From assembly GCA_016271365.2 (NCBI GenBank), contig CM028132.1:586341001-586405000 (forward strand): a stretch of 64,000 nucleotides of DNA. Reading direction: 5' to 3'. The notes beneath the pieces were generated by a model, which saw only the letters and a program-made list of their open reading frames with translations, did no database searches and was not told the DNA's origin. The position numbers and the translations under genes are program-made. The stretch comes from Neoceratodus forsteri (taxonomy: Eukaryota; Chordata; Ceratodontiformes; Ceratodontidae). Shown here piece after piece: positions 42,963 to 55,124 of the stretch (within the stretch, counting starts at the first letter, position 1; every line of letters begins with the position of its first letter).

Positions 42963-44450
42963 GTGGTAGCTTATGACTGGTTGGACAACTTAGGAGAACT
43001 CAGTGATTTCACTATCAACTCCTCGCTAGACTCCCAACAGAGAAAGGAATTAGATGGACTGCTGAATGAATTCAAACAGATGCTTACTTCTGTTCCTGGT
43101 AGAGTACATTGCATCCAACACCACAGAGAAGTAGCACCCCCTACTCCAATTCGACAGAAACCATATCGATTACCCAAAATGGTTAGGGAAGAGGTGGTAA
43201 AGGAGGTTCACAAGATGCACAATCTGGGGGTGATAGAACCATCCAACAGTGAATGGGCATTCCCTATTGTAGTAGCAGAAAAGAAAGAAGGTGGGATACA
43301 CCTTTGCCTTGATTTCTGGAGGTTAAACGTTGTCTCCAAATTTGATGCCTATCCTATGCCCAGGACAGATGACATTGTAGACAGGTTAGGCAATGCCAAG
43401 TACATCTCCACATTTGATTTGACAAAGGGATATTGGCAGATTCCTTTAGACAAAGCGTCTAAATAGAAAACAGCTTTTAGCACCCCAGCAGGCCTTTTTT
43501 ACTTCATTACCATCCTTTTGGCTTATACGGTGCTCCTGCAACGTTCCAGCGTTTGATGGATCAAACCTTACAAAACCACCAGGCATATTGTGCTGCATAT
43601 CTGGACGACGTGATTGTCTATAGCACAACCTGAGAAGATCATTTACAACACTTAAGGGCTATATTAGATACTTTGACTAGAGCAGGCCTTACTATAAACC
43701 CCACAAAATGTTGTGTGGCCATGCAAGAAACAAAATATTTGGGATTTATTAATAATTGGGAATGGGCAAGTTAAAACAGAAATAAATAAGATTGATACAG
43801 TAGCTAAGTGCCCTAGACCTTTAACCAAGAAGCAGGTATGCTCATTTCTGGGTCACCGGATAATATCATAGATTCGTGCCTCACTTTGCCACCTTAACAG
43901 CACCATTAACTGACCTTATGAAAAAGCATAGGTCTAACAAGATCAAATGGTCTCCAGACTGTGAGAAAGCCTTTTGTGCCATAAAAGCACACCTCTGTGC
44001 AGCTACAGTACTGCACGGTCCAGATTTCACTTTACCATTTACTGTTCAAACTGATGCTTCAGAGTGGGGGTTGGGGCTGTTCTGTCACAAACAATAGAAG
44101 GAGAAGAACACCCCATAATATATCTGAGTCGTAAACTCCATGAAAGGGAGACCCAGTACTCTGCTATAGAAAAAGAGTGCCTTGTGGTCAAATGGGCCAT
44201 CAAGGCCCTTAAATATTATTTGTGGGGTGCTGAGTTTGAGGTTATAACTGATCATAAACCATTATGTTAGATGAATGTAACAAAAGATAAAAATCCTAGG
44301 ATTATGAGGTGGTATCTGTCCCTGCAGCCCTATTGGTTTTCAGTACACCATAGACCTGGGACAGCTAATAAAAATGCAGATTTTATGTCTCGTTATGGGG
44401 CAGATCAAGGTACACAATCATGCAGTCAGACCTCAGGAAAGTTGTATTTG
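42963..44450 (+). pseudogene. Reverse transcriptase and RNaseH of the Gmr1-type element
   Basis: The RT begins QRKELDGLLNEFKQML and shows EVVKEVHKMHNLGVIEPS, GGIHLCLDFWRLNVVSKFDA and STFDLTKGYWQIPLD up to a TAG at 43465. The catalytic box AAYLDDVIVY follows at about 43590 in another frame. RNaseH shows LPFTVQTDASEWGLG near 44040, then after a frame change YLSRKLHERETQYSAIEKEC, KWAIKALKYYLWGAEFEVIT and DHKPL near 44255-44270. Post-RNaseH sequence VHHRPGTANKNADFMSR closes the pol at about 44400. No integrase follows, confirming the PR-IN-RT-RH order. Several stops disable the copy. Confidence 0.9.
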
Positions 44451-44676
44451 ATAATAGGAAAGGTAATAAAAACCTTTCTTAATCGTTTTGTTGTGAGTTA
44501 TGCGAAGGGTCCCCAAGGGGGAGCTTTGGGACTGGGTGGGCTTAAGCTCCATCTCTCCCTCCTTTAAGAGTGAGAGATCTGATGAATGTGCATGTTGCCT
44601 TTCCGCTTGAGTGTTAGGAAACTATAGTAGATAGACAGGATGAGGTTACCCCAATAGTTTCCTCTTAGGTGGGGAG

Positions 44677-44689
44677 GAGTGTGAAAGAG
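44677..44689 (+). other. Polypurine tract of the Gmr1-type element
   Basis: AGGTGGGGAGGAG immediately precedes the 3' LTR start TGTGAAAG. It would prime plus-strand DNA synthesis. Confidence 0.7.
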
Positions 44690-45179
44690 TGCTGTGTACA
44701 CCCCCTCCAAAATCCTGCTTATTTCTAGTGTATTAAGCCTACTGCAGTAGCATCTTTTGTCTCCCATTTCTATCCTTTCCTTTCTCCATACTTTAATTTC
44801 CCCTTTTTTCCAGGCAGACCATCTGGGAAATAGGCCTCCACAATTCCCAGGTATAAAAGGGAGCTCATTGTGGTAACCACATCAGATTCATTCTGGGATC
44901 AGCGAGTTACTCACCCATTAGTGGAGGTCTGCGCCTATACAGGCCTAGCCTCCATGTGCTAGAGAGGTGATTATTGCTGTTTAAGCCTCTATACAGCAGG
45001 AGTTCAACATTAAGGAATGTTTTTGTTTTATTTTGGTCATTTATCAGTTCGCTGTAATTTTGTTATTTGCTTTGCAATAGTTTTTTGAAGGAGCTGAATA
45101 AACTCGTGGCTTGGTAATTGCCTTGCCATCATTATTCTTCTGTGTCCAGTGTCTATCCATACACCCACATGCCACGAAA
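44690..45179 (+). repeat. 3' LTR of the Gmr1-type element
   Basis: 490 bp, beginning TGTGAAAGAGTGCTGTG, with TATA-like GGTATAAAAGG near 44850 and AATAAACTC near 45098. It ends near GCCACGAAA before the target duplication CCCAC. The final bases do not give a perfect CA terminus, so the right edge could be off by up to four bases. Confidence 0.85.
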
Positions 45180-47126
45180 CCCACCTCCACTGGTACTAGT
45201 GACTACCCTCTGTCCTTTCTGGATACACAGTAGTTCGCAGGCCTGCTCGGTGCTGCGGGTTGACCAGCGTTGGGGCCTTAGGAACAATGCAACTGACCAT
45301 AACAATCAAACAATTGCTCCCCATGATTGCCAGGGCAAGCTATGGGTACTCACAGTCCTGGAAATCTACAGTGTTCCTAGCACAGAGGGCTTTCACCAGT
45401 TCATTCTCAGGGGGGTTCAGTTCTGAAAGGGCAGAACAAATGCATGGCAGAAGAAGTTCTGAAGACTTGATCTTGATTGAAGGCTTGGCTGTATGTCCCC
45501 TTGATTGAAGATCTGGCCGATTGTCACCTCCAGCTATTCAGACCTGTTGCAGAACTCCCACACAAGGCCCCAAAACTACAGAGGACCCAGACCTAGAACT
45601 GGCTGCACAGCCCAGCTCCTTCACAGGTCACGGGGTGCCCTAGCTCCCCCAGCTCACAACGGTGGTCTCCTGAACCTGGCAGATCCCACCTGGTGGAGGT
45701 CAGCAAGTTCCCTACCTGGCTCTGAATTAAGCTGGAACTCTTAATTTCTCCTTCCTGTCAGCAGGGAACAGCTCGCTGTGCAAAAAGAACAGTTTCTGCA
45801 ACCTTTTTTGCTTTCCAAGCCTTTAGCACAAACTCCAACTCCAGATCAACAGATCAACATATTCTGTCCTCAACTGGATTTCAGCAACAGCCCAAGGTCT
45901 TGGAAGCACAGGGCACCTGCTCATCTTTTCTCTCTCAAAGTCTCTGCTTTAAATCAGCCTCTACCTTTTCTCTGGCTTATTCACTGTTTCTGGCAAACCT
46001 CTTTCCCAGCTTAGATTTTCTTTCTCAGTCCCAAACTGTTGCAAGATGGCTGCAGCAGAAGTCTCCAATTAAAAAGCAAGCTCCAACCAGATGCCCAACG
46101 ATTAGCTCAAAATGCACAGCTTCTCCAAACAGCAAGAACAATTCTCCACTGTTCTTCTGGCAAACTCTGCTTTACTAAGATTTAAGTCCTGTGGACGGCC
46201 TTAGAAGATTTCAGATGTAGCACAGAGCCCTTCTGACTAGTTCAGAGCCCAACCACTGACTGGCCCAACTGACTAAAGTCTCTGGGATTTTTTCTGATAA
46301 TCCTGCCCTCTGATTGGCTGCCTCCAGTTATCAGTCACAATAATAAGCCCTCTTTGATTATTGATTTTTTTAGGTCTTGTGGCATATGAAAATAGTTCAA
46401 CCTTCTTCTATGAGTCCTCTGAAACAGTTTTTTGGGCACCTAGTTATCTCATTGGCTGCCTATAAGGGTAAAGTATCTTAACATGGCTATTATCTGTCAG
46501 TCCCACAGCAGTTCACCCAGTATCCCCATTTTCAAGTCCTGGTGCAGTTAAACAGAACACTATAACTTTTAACATGCCCCACAGCCTTGTAGCAGTCCCT
46601 TTTCCCACTTAAATCGCTGCACCATTTAAACACTTTACTACCTTCCCTGCCTGTCGCTATCGCCATTTTGTTCCTCACACAGGTGCCAGGCAGACTCAGT
46701 TCATTCATCTTAGTGCCACCTCATGAATATTAATGAGGTGGCTCCCAAACACAAGTGCTTATTGGCGCTCTTTGCTAAAACACTGTGGCAGCTTCTCAAA
46801 GGCCTCCCCCCGGCATGCAGTCCCTGTTCAGCTTAATCCTGGGACCAGGACCACCGCAGAGGCATTCAAACTGTCACAACAATGGCTGAAAACAGAAATG
46901 CACTACACGCATGTACAAGCCGTCTGACTGCACCATAGTGCAAAAGCAGGTTGGCAGTCCCTTGCTTCACTCCTCCAGCCCTCTTCTGAATAAAAACAAA
47001 TACAGGGCTAGATGGAGACTGCAGGGCACTAACGGACCTGTGTCTGGATGTGGGGACACTACGGGGGAAAACAAGGAACTTCAGCCCAACAGGGCTAAAT
47101 GGGTAAGCCCCCACAGGGGGGTTACA

Positions 47127-47477
47127 CTCCCATCCCCTTAAATGCATGGCATCCCCTCCAAGCTTATGTTTAGGAACCTTCAAAAATGTAAAATGATAAC
47201 TTTAACATTCAACATATGGCAAACATTTCTATCTAGACACCTGGTTCCTAGCTACTCAAGTATTAAACAATCAGAAACACGAAATACATTATGTACAGTT
47301 TATGAGATTAAACACTTTTCCCTTTTAACATTTATAAAACACCAGGATATGTGTGGCACCCATACTTGTACCCCTTTTAGTTGTTCAGAACTGCATGTAT
47401 TTTGAACTCACAGTGAAAATACACTTCTTACCATTTGTTTCCCTTGGGTGCACTTTCACCTCCCCCTTTTTATGTAT
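47127..47477 (-). other. Polypurine tract and 3' untranslated part of the outer gypsy element
   Basis: On the minus strand ATTTAAGGGGATGGGAG (47127-47142 region) sits directly before the 3' LTR start TGTAACCCCCC, the position of a polypurine tract. The remaining sequence to the tandem-repeat-cored copy 2 has no coding frame I can assign. No envelope-like gene was seen. Confidence 0.6.
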
Positions 47478-49922
47478 GTTAGCTTGCATGCATGCGCAAG
47501 AAACATTTTGGCACAGCTTAGGAGAGAAGCGGGGTTTTGGAGGTGCGGCACTGTAAGGGCCAATGGGCCCAGTGCCTTTTGAGGCTTGGCCCGTTTTCCC
47601 CAATGCAGTGGCACGCTGCTGCTGACACTAGTTCAGCCAGTGTGCCACCACCTTGAAATGAATCCGCTGCTGCAATGAAGGAGCGACCTGTCATTGCAGG
47701 GCGGTACCTTGCCATTCTCGACCCAGTTCATTTGCCGATGAGGAACCCTCTCCCCATCGGCATACTGTAACCCCCTCACCCATTTGTTGTGTGCCAAGGT
47801 AGTGCCCAATCTCCCTCGGCATCATGCGCCCCCAACAGTCTTTCTTTGCCGTCGGGGGGCCCAATCAACATCGGCTTTGGTCCCCCCCTCCCCAGTTCAA
47901 TTTGCCAATGGGGATGTCCCCCCCAATTTGTTGTGTGCCGAGGGGGGTGCCCAATCCCCTCGACTCTTCCCCAGTATGTGCTGATGGGGTCCCCAATCCT
48001 GTCGGCTACAGCCCCCAAAAAAACAGGTGGCATGCTGGGAGCCCACCCCAGCATGCCAAATGTCCCTGTTTAAAAAAAGTCCTGTAAAACAGAAACGATC
48101 CTCGCTGAGTTTGGTGGTCCCTCCCCAACCGCCCACCCTCTTCACCCTACCTACCCCACACCCCTCCCTCACCCTTTACTTACCTCCGGAGCCCAGTGCG
48201 ATGATCTTCGGTAGCCCAGGCACACGTCTGCACTCTTTAAAGCCGACCACAGGCTGAAGAAATGCCAGTAAGCTGTATAATGGCATAAATAGGTTTTTTT
48301 TTCAACTTTGGTGCATATCTCAGGCATTTTTGGAAATTTTGGCACCAACTTTCAACATGGGGTTATTGGGATCCCTCCTCGTGAATTCAGCCACAGTCAT
48401 GGCATTATTCGGTCCAGAAAGGTGATTTCGCAGTCACTGCACAGAATCATCTTTCAGGACCGAGTAACAAAATGACAGTGCCAGTGTTCATGAGGTGGGC
48501 TCTCAAAAAGCCTATGTTGCACATCTGATGTAAAAAAAAAAAAATGACTGTTTTATGAGCATGCGTTGCGCAGTTTCCATGCATGCTGGTACCTTCACGA
48601 ATTTGCAATATTTTTCACTCCAGATTTTCAACATTGGCCTTTTTCCACACTGCCTTATAAACAGTATAGCTATCATTTTTCACATCCTGGCCAAAATGTG
48701 TTTTTGCACTTCTGGCACAGAATAGCACAGTCGTTGTGGGAAATCAGTGTTCGGGACACATTAAGAAAATCACAATGACACTGTTCATGAGCAGAGGACC
48801 TATAATGCCTATATTGAAAATTTGGTGACAAAAGTATATAACATGACTGTGTTACAAGCGTGTGTTGCGCAGTTTCCACGTATGCTCGGAAGTGTGCAAA
48901 TTCATAATATTTTCACTACAGATTTTCAGCATTGGCATTTTGCCACACTTCCTTATTTTTCATATCCTGCCGGATATAAGCATTTGCACATCTGGTACAC
49001 AATGGTGTGGTCGCTGTGGGAAATTAATGCTTTGGACAGATTAAGAAAATCATAGTGACAGTGTTCATGAGCAGAGGTCACAAAAAGTCTATGTTGAAAA
49101 TTTGGTGAAATAATTCCACTGTATGACTATGGTACAAACATGTGTTGTACAGTTTCCATGTAGGCTCGTAACTTCGAGCATTTTTAATATTTTCACACAG
49201 ATTTTCAACATTGCCATCTCTTCACACCTCCCTATGGATGGTACAGCTGTCATTCTTCACATCCTGCCTGATCTGTGTTTTCGCACATCTGGCACAGAAT
49301 ATCACGGTCGCTGTGGGAACTTGAAGTTCGGGACACATTAATAAAATCATACTGCCACTTTTCATGAGAAGAGGTCCCAAATGCTTTCATGAGGTGGGGG
49401 TCACAAAAAGGCCATGTTGAAAATTTGTAGTGCAAACACCAACACACACCCGGGACGTTAGGGTTTCTAACCATAACGTCACACCCTGTACAGACTGACA
49501 GGCATCAGAGGTGTAACGTTGGATCACTGTCTGTAATGCTCATGCCATCCAACCCCCACCCTGAAGCCAGTGACAGGCATCGAGATGTGCCTTGCACTCT
49601 TCAGCCCCAAACTTCACCCCATTCTCCTGTACTGCACCCATTTCAGCATATGTCCTTACAAAATGGAATGACTGTGACGAGAAACACCCCAAGGCACACC
49701 TCAACACTTGTTGGTGTCTACAGGATAGGGTGAGGTGAAATGCTGTGAGCATTATGGGCAATGACTCACAGGCACACCCCAATGCCTGTCCATCTCTGCA
49801 GGGTGGAGGTGGGATTGGCGTGAGTTCAATACTTCACTGCCACTCCTATTCTGCATCTGTCTAACTCCTGCATGTCTAGTGCTAATATCAGCAAGCAAAC
49901 ATTCGGCATTGACAAATGCTTG
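47478..49922 (+). mobile_element. Unclassified tandem-repeat-cored element, copy 2
   Basis: About 2.45 kb in the opposite orientation to copy 1. The left end (GTTAGCTTGCATGCATGCGC, AAGAAACAT) and the right end (ACATTCGGCATTGACAAATG, CTTG) match the ends of copies 1 and 3. Hyphenated palindromes with GGGAGCCCACCCCAGC lie at 47700-48060. The CTTACCTCCGG block (complement of a splice-donor-like word) is near 48180 and the ~295-bp array at 48310-49430. A block with TGACAGGCATC repeats runs 49495-49800. It sits in a T-rich target (CCCCCTTTTTATG) in the outer gypsy 3' region. Confidence 0.75.
48310..49430 (+). repeat. ~295-bp tandem repeat array, about 4 units (copy 2)
   Basis: CAGTATAGCTATCATTTTTC near 48662, a shortened unit near 48950, and GTACAGCTGTCATTCTTCAC near 49240 mark successive units. 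GTTCATGAGCAGAGG recurs near 48783 and 49062. It is the reverse complement of the array in copy 1. Confidence 0.85.
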
Positions 49923-52900
49923 TTCATTTTGCCACCTTCCCTCTGGGCCTGGGGGGTTTAGCAGTAGCGGGACACAAACTTTGAATAATGACCTGGGGGT
50001 GACATGTATACCTTTGTGCACTACAAATAGGGGTAGGTGGACCTCGGGGGAGTATGAAGCTGAGTGGTCGGATTGGGGTGGTGGGGTCCAAAAGATGCCC
50101 TGGGGCAAAATGGGTCCCAGATAGGGGTTCACCCTGTCTGGTTCCCATATCCAAGGGCTCCACCATGAGTGGGCAGATGGTGTGGCTGGCCTCAGAGTCC
50201 CATCCTACTTGGGTGGTGATGGGCAATGTCAGATCCATCAAAAACAAGATGTCAGTTATTGTTGGTCTTGTTTGGTCATCAGATCTGGCATGCATCACCA
50301 AGACCTGGCTGGATGAAAACTCTGGCCCAGTTCTTGAGTCAGCAATTCCAGCCAGGTTCTCAGTAATACACCACAAGAGGATGGATCATAGGGGTGGGGG
50401 TGTGGCCATATGGTTTAGAATGGAATTGAGCCTTGTGGATGTGTCAATTGGGAAGACCAAGTCCTTCGAATGTATCATAGGCGCAGGTATGGGGTGCAGG
50501 ATTCTCCTTGCCTACCACCCACCCAGTAGTGAGAAGCAATTCCTGCAGGAAGTCATGGACTTCATCATTGACATGGTGTTGGAGTACCCCAGATGGATGA
50601 TTCTGGGGGACTTCAATGCCTGGGTCGATGATGAACTCTTGCAGTTTGGTCAAGACTTCCTCCAATTGGTGAATTTATTGGGCTTCACACAGGTGATTAC
50701 CTCTGCGACCCATAACCATGGTCATTCCTTGGATCTGGTCTTCCTGCTGGGTATGGAGACTTCTGACCTGGTGGTGGAGCTGGTTAGTTGGTCTGACCAT
50801 TATACCATAAGGTTCAAGTTCCAGGCTCCCCCTAATAGGCCTGCCAATATGCAGATGTTCCGGTATCGTCCTTTAAGGGGTTGACCCCCGATGGCCTGGC
50901 TGCGGTACTGGACCAATCTGGTCTCCCAAGGACTAGTGGTGATCTGGATACTCTGGTACAGAGCTATAATAGTGTTGTGTCTGAGGCTCTAGATCTGATC
51001 GCTCCTGTCCGTGTTTGCTCCCTCACTCTACGCCCTCGGTCCCCATGGTTTGATGGGATTTTAAGGGAGCTGAGAAGCATGGGACAAAGGATATAGTGTT
51101 ACTGGTGGAAATCGGGCCTTGATGCCAACAGACTTAGATTGATGGCCCATTATAAGGACTATCAATTGGCTATCTCCTGTAAGAAGGCAGAGTTCCTGTC
51201 CAGGGAGATTGCTGCAGCACAGAATCGACCAGCTCAGCTCTTTTGTACTGTGGACAGACTGCAATCCAGCCTGTTTGTAGATGCAGAGAGCATTGTCACA
51301 AGAGAAATGTGATGAGTTTGCTCAATTCTTTGCTGATAAGGTTGCCGACATCAGGTCTGAGATCTGTGCAGCTTACTCCAGTGGGGATGGTAGTGGTCAG
51401 TGGGAGGTTGCAGCCTCTCAGTCTGTCTGGTCTGACTTTGGCTGGCTGGCGATCGAGGATGTTGTGAGGATTATCCAGAGTATGCGGCCAGCCTGCTGTA
51501 GTTTGGACCCAGGCCCAACTTGCCTCCCTGTGGGGAGCATTGAGGTCATCAGCCTGGTCCTAGCTGAGATTGTCTGGTGTTCATTAGAATCAGGTGTGTT
51601 TCTGGACACCCTGAAGGAGGCGGTGGTAACTCCTCTCCTTAAGAAATCCTCTCTGGACCCAGACTGTCTTGCAAACTACAGATCCATCTCTAACTTTCCC
51701 TTCATGGGTAAGGAAATTGAGAAGGTGGTTGCGCTGCAGCTGGAGGATCACTTGACTATCCACAACACCTATGATCCTCTCCAATCTGGATTTTGGAAAA
51801 GGCACAGTTCTGAGACAGCCCTTGTTCATATTCTCAATGATCTTCTGATAACGAGAGACCAGAAGAGCCATTCCATCTTGGTTCTTCTTGATCTCGCCAC
51901 AGAATTTGATACCATGGACCATGGTGTGTTGGTAGAGTGCCTGCAGCTGATCTGTGGACTAACAGGTATGGTCCTCAGATGGTTTCAATCCTTCCTCACC
52001 GGCAGGTTTCAGAGAGTTGTTTCAGGGATGTATTCCTCTGACAAGTTCTCCCTGTCGTGTGGAGTGCCACAGGGCTCGGTTCTATTTCCCATGTTGTTTG
52101 TGGGGTATATGCTGCCATTGGGAGACATTATTAGGTGGTATGGGCTGAGTTTTCACTTCTATGCAGATGACACTTAGCTCTACTTGTCCTTTGTGCCCGA
52201 TCAGGTGGAATCTGTCTCAAGTTTTAACAACTGCCTCTCAGAGATTCAAGACTGGATGAGTGCCAACTGGCTGAGGCTGAACCCGAACAAACCCGAGGTT
52301 TTGGTAGTGGACCCAGGTCATCGGGTAGAGGGGTCACTGGTGGGGCGACCTTCTGGGCTTTGGCTTGAGGGCTGCCAGCTGATGGCCTCTGAGTGGATGT
52401 GAGATCTGGGGGTGATTTTGGATGAGGGACTGACACTTAAATCTCAGGCGTCGTCCATTGTCAAGACTGCCTTTTACCATCTGAGGAACATTACTCAGAT
52501 CAAACACCTAGTTCTGCCTGATGAACTTCCAACTCTGGTTCACGCCTTTGTGACCTATCTCCTTGACTACTGTAATTCCCTCTACCTAGGGCTACCGGGG
52601 GTTGATATCCGCCACTTGCAGCTGGTGTAGAACGCAGCAGCGAGGCTGTTGACTGGGCTGCCTCGAGGTTGCCTTGTCATGCCTGTGCTGCATGATCTGC
52701 ACTGGCTGCCTATTCAGTGGCAGATCACCTTCAGGGTCAGTTTACTGACCTGTAAGGACCTACACAAACAGGGGCTGAGTTTTCTGGAAGAGCTTCTTCG
52801 CCCTGTCGCCCCTCCTGCCCACTCCGCTCCACCGATGAGGGATTGCTAGAGATTCCCAGGGTTTGCTTGATGACCTCTGGGGCCCGAGCATTTGAATTTG

Positions 52901-53158
52901 TGGCCCCCACCTTGTGGAATTCTCTACCTCGTCAGATAACAGAGTGCCTGACGGTGGAGAATTTTAAATCTGAGTTGAAAATTTATATGTTTAATCTTGC
53001 TTTCTCAGATGTGGTGTAAATCTGACACTTAATTATAATGAATGGAGTTTTTTAGCTGTGATTTTTTACTGGTTTTGATTGATTTTATTAGTTATTGTTC
53101 TAGCACTATGGTCCTTCATGTCGAATAGCGCTATCTTTATAAATACAGATGCTTATGC
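49923..53158 (+). mobile_element. L2 LINE, nearly full ORF2 length
   Basis: A plus-strand L2-type LINE. An endonuclease lies at about 50200-50880, RT at about 51280-52640 and a C-terminal tail to 53020. The 3' UTR ends near AGCGCTATCTTTATAAATAC (53128-53147), the L2-style terminus. The exact 5' edge is not clear and may lie some tens of bases to the right of the preceding insertion. L2 elements supply the machinery for MIR-type SINEs such as the one at 12480-12675. Confidence 0.8.
50054..53020 (+). pseudogene. L2 ORF2: endonuclease and reverse transcriptase, broken
   Basis: The endonuclease shows NVRSIKNKMSVIVGL, ITKTWLDENSGPVL, GGGVAIWFRMEL, ILGDFNAWVDD, HGHSLDLVFLLG and SWSDHYTIRF. The RT shows VTPLLKKSSLDPD, NYRSISNFPFMGKEIEKVVA, DPLQSGFWKRHSSETALVHI, FDTMDHGVLVECL, CGVPQGSVLFPMLF and FHFYADDT, followed at once by a TAG (52177). 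The C-terminal region has WNSLPRQITECLTVENFKSE near 52915-52975. Frame breaks lie near 50880, 51095, 52177, 52402 and 52630. Confidence 0.85.
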
Positions 53159-54300
53159 TTCGGTCAGTGGGGCCCCTGGGGTATCACAGGTCAACTTGAG
53201 TATGGGTTCACAGTCTTCCCTGACCTTCTTGGGGTTTCTTGCTCCTCAGTCTTAGTGGCCACCTCCAGTTCAGAGGTGGAGCCAATGTCACTTGCCCCCG
53301 TGCCTGTTTCTTCTTCTCCTGTTGCAGTGTGTTCCATCACCACATCACCTTCAACACTCTGCTCAGTGGTGCTTTCTTGCGGCCATTCAGAGAATGCAGT
53401 CAGACCAGTATTCAGGCCCAAAGTGGGCTCTCCAAAAGGTTTTGACTTGGGGGAGCTGCTCTGGGACCACTCAAAAGGCTCAGCCAGACTAGTTTTAAAG
53501 TTCGGGGTGATACCTTCAAGGGGCGTAGTGAGAGCAGCTTCCCATTCAGCATCCTGCTCCATAAGCACAGGCAAGTCCACTGCTCCAGATTCCTCATCAT
53601 CCCGAATCTCACTCTCTCTTGTCAGGTGTGTTCCCTGAAACAGTCTAGCCAGCTCAGGAGTGGGATAGAAACAGACAGGTCAGCCACAAACTCTCTTTCT
53701 GACTCATTGGCCAACTCTTCTTCACCTGTCGCTTCTTCAGTCTGGGCAAGACCAGCCTCAGAATACTCACTGATTGACTCTCTCCATTGTCTGAGTGCAG
53801 TAGCTTAGGTAATCGGAGGTATGGGAGGATCTACTGTGTCAGATGCTAAGCAGACCACCTTGTCTCCAATGGGCAGTAGATGATTCCTATGGTACATTTT
53901 GTATCCTCAATTTTCCCCTTTTGGTCTGGCAACCCTTTCAGTTTCTCCAGTACCACATATGGTATGCTTCCCCAGCAATCAGCAATCTTATGCTTTCCTG
54001 GAATGCCCAAGCACTTTAGTAGGACCCTGTCGCCTAATATCAGGCCTTGCGCCTAAACTCTTTTATCGTATCTCTCCTTATTGGCTTGATTCCTCTTTTT
54101 GGCCATCTCAGAAGCTAGGCGATAGGCATCATTCCATTGTTGTTTCAACTTGCGCACATACTGTAGGTAGTCACCCTCTTTAATGTCATCTGCTGACACT
54201 CCAAAACACAGATTCACTGGCAGACAGGCCTCCCTCCCAAACATGAGGCTATTGGGAGAGAAACCGGTGGTTGCATTCCTGGTACAGCTGTAGGCATAAA
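53159..54300 (-). pseudogene. Outer gypsy pol C-terminus: integrase tail and Glu/Thr-rich end
   Basis: Reading leftwards, EMAKKRNQANKERYDKRV (about 54060-54120) precedes the integrase C-terminal domain with RVLLKCLGIPGKHKIADCW near 53970-54030 and PYVVLEKLKGLPDQ near 53910-53950. A long tail of 53191-53700 is rich in Glu, Thr and Ser (for example TTEQSVEGDVVMEH) and ends with RRSGKTVNPYSS. Such acidic tails are common in this gypsy group. Stops separate the segments. Confidence 0.65.
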
Positions 54301-55109
54301 CCAGGGTGCTAACTCACTGATTCCAGGTATGCTTGTCTCTGGTGTCCAAGGTACCCAGCATGTCTAATAGAGTTTGATTGAACCTTTCAGGCTGGGGGTC
54401 ACCTTGCGGATGATACGGTGTTGTGCAGGACTTTGTGACTCCCCACAGAGACAATACTTCTTTGATTAGACTACTTTTGAAGTCACGGCCTTGATCCGAG
54501 TGAATCCTCTGTGGCACTCCATAGTGTACAAAGAATTTCTTGACTAACACCTTGGCCACAGTAGAGGCCTTCTGATCTTTGGTTGGGTAGGCTTAGGCAA
54601 ACCAGGTAAAATGATTGGTGACTATTAGTGTGTTTGAGATGTTTCTGGAGTCCAGTTCCAAGGTAAGGAAATCAATACACACCAGCTCCATCGGGGCACT
54701 TGTGACTATGTTGACTAGAGGGGCAGCCTTTTGGGGAAGAGCTTTCCTCTGTATGCACCGATGACAGGTCTTGCAATACTCATCCACATCCTGTCCCATT
54801 TTTGGCCAATAGAATCTGCTTCAAACAAAATCAAGGGTGCATTCACTGCCCAGGTGGCCCATGCCGTCATGGAGAGCCTTCAACACGGTGTAATGGAATC
54901 AGTCTGACAACACCAGTTGTACACGGGATGCCCCCTGCTGGTCCTGCTCCTCTCTGTACAGCAAACCATTCCTCATTTTAAGTTTTGACCACTCTCACAG
55001 CATCAATCGGGCATCAGGATGTCTGGTGATTACTTGTGTTGGATCGACCCCCCTCTGTAAGACCTGTACAATTTATCCAATGGCTGGGCTGGCCCACTGT
55101 TCTCTTATC
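54301..55109 (-). pseudogene. Integrase of the outer gypsy element
   Basis: The zinc domain shows EYCKTCHRCIQRKALPQKA near 54725-54785. The core has the first Asp in ELVCIDFLTLE near 54670, the second in RIHSDQGRDF near 54490-54515, and the Glu in GDPQPERFNQTLLDMLG near 54360-54410. Integrase here follows RNaseH, the normal gypsy order, unlike the Gmr1-type element. The region left of this up to 54300 holds FGREACLPVNLCFG, the usual block after the catalytic core. An in-frame TAG near 54590 and the HAL1-like insertion upstream break it. Confidence 0.85.
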
Positions 55110-55124
55110 AAATCTTGGGTGGTC

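Larger units (their letters stand above)
24419..45179 (+). mobile_element. Gmr1-type Ty3/gypsy retrotransposon (integrase before RT, SCAN-like Gag)
   Basis: The element starts at TGTGAAAGAGTGCTGTG and ends at about 45179. It is flanked by CCCAC at 24414-24418 and 45180-45184, a 5-bp duplication. The matching empty site is visible in the partner LTR of the outer element at about 63415-63430 (GCTGCCCACCTCCACTGG). Inside are a tRNA-Leu-like primer site, Gag with a SCAN-like region, a CCHC knuckle, protease, integrase, RT and RNaseH, a polypurine tract and the 3' LTR. Integrase upstream of RT is the hallmark of the Gmr1 group of deuterostome gypsy elements. It is inactivated by stops, an LINE in integrase and a Harbinger transposon in the 5' LTR. 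Confidence 0.88.
23954..47126 (-). repeat. 3' LTR of the outer gypsy element, split by the Gmr1-type element
   Basis: The LTR pieces are 23954-24418 and 45180-47126, together about 2.4 kb, which is long for a gypsy LTR. The left tip on the plus strand is TGTAGCACAGGCGC and the right tip ends GGGGGGTTACA, so on the minus strand the LTR runs from TGTAAC to GCTACA. The piece 45185-45760 aligns with 63423-64000 in the 5' LTR. The split point is marked by CCCAC on both sides of the Gmr1-type insertion. Nothing inside codes for protein. Confidence 0.8.

Noticed and set aside
45185..47126. Host promoter or gene in the non-coding stretch
   Set aside because: It aligns with the 5' LTR at 63423-64000, so it is LTR sequence. 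The short frames are not conserved between the two LTRs.
53191..53808. Independent host gene encoding an acidic Ser/Thr-rich protein (either strand)
   Set aside because: It is contiguous with the integrase C-terminus of the outer gypsy element on the minus strand and shows no splice structure.
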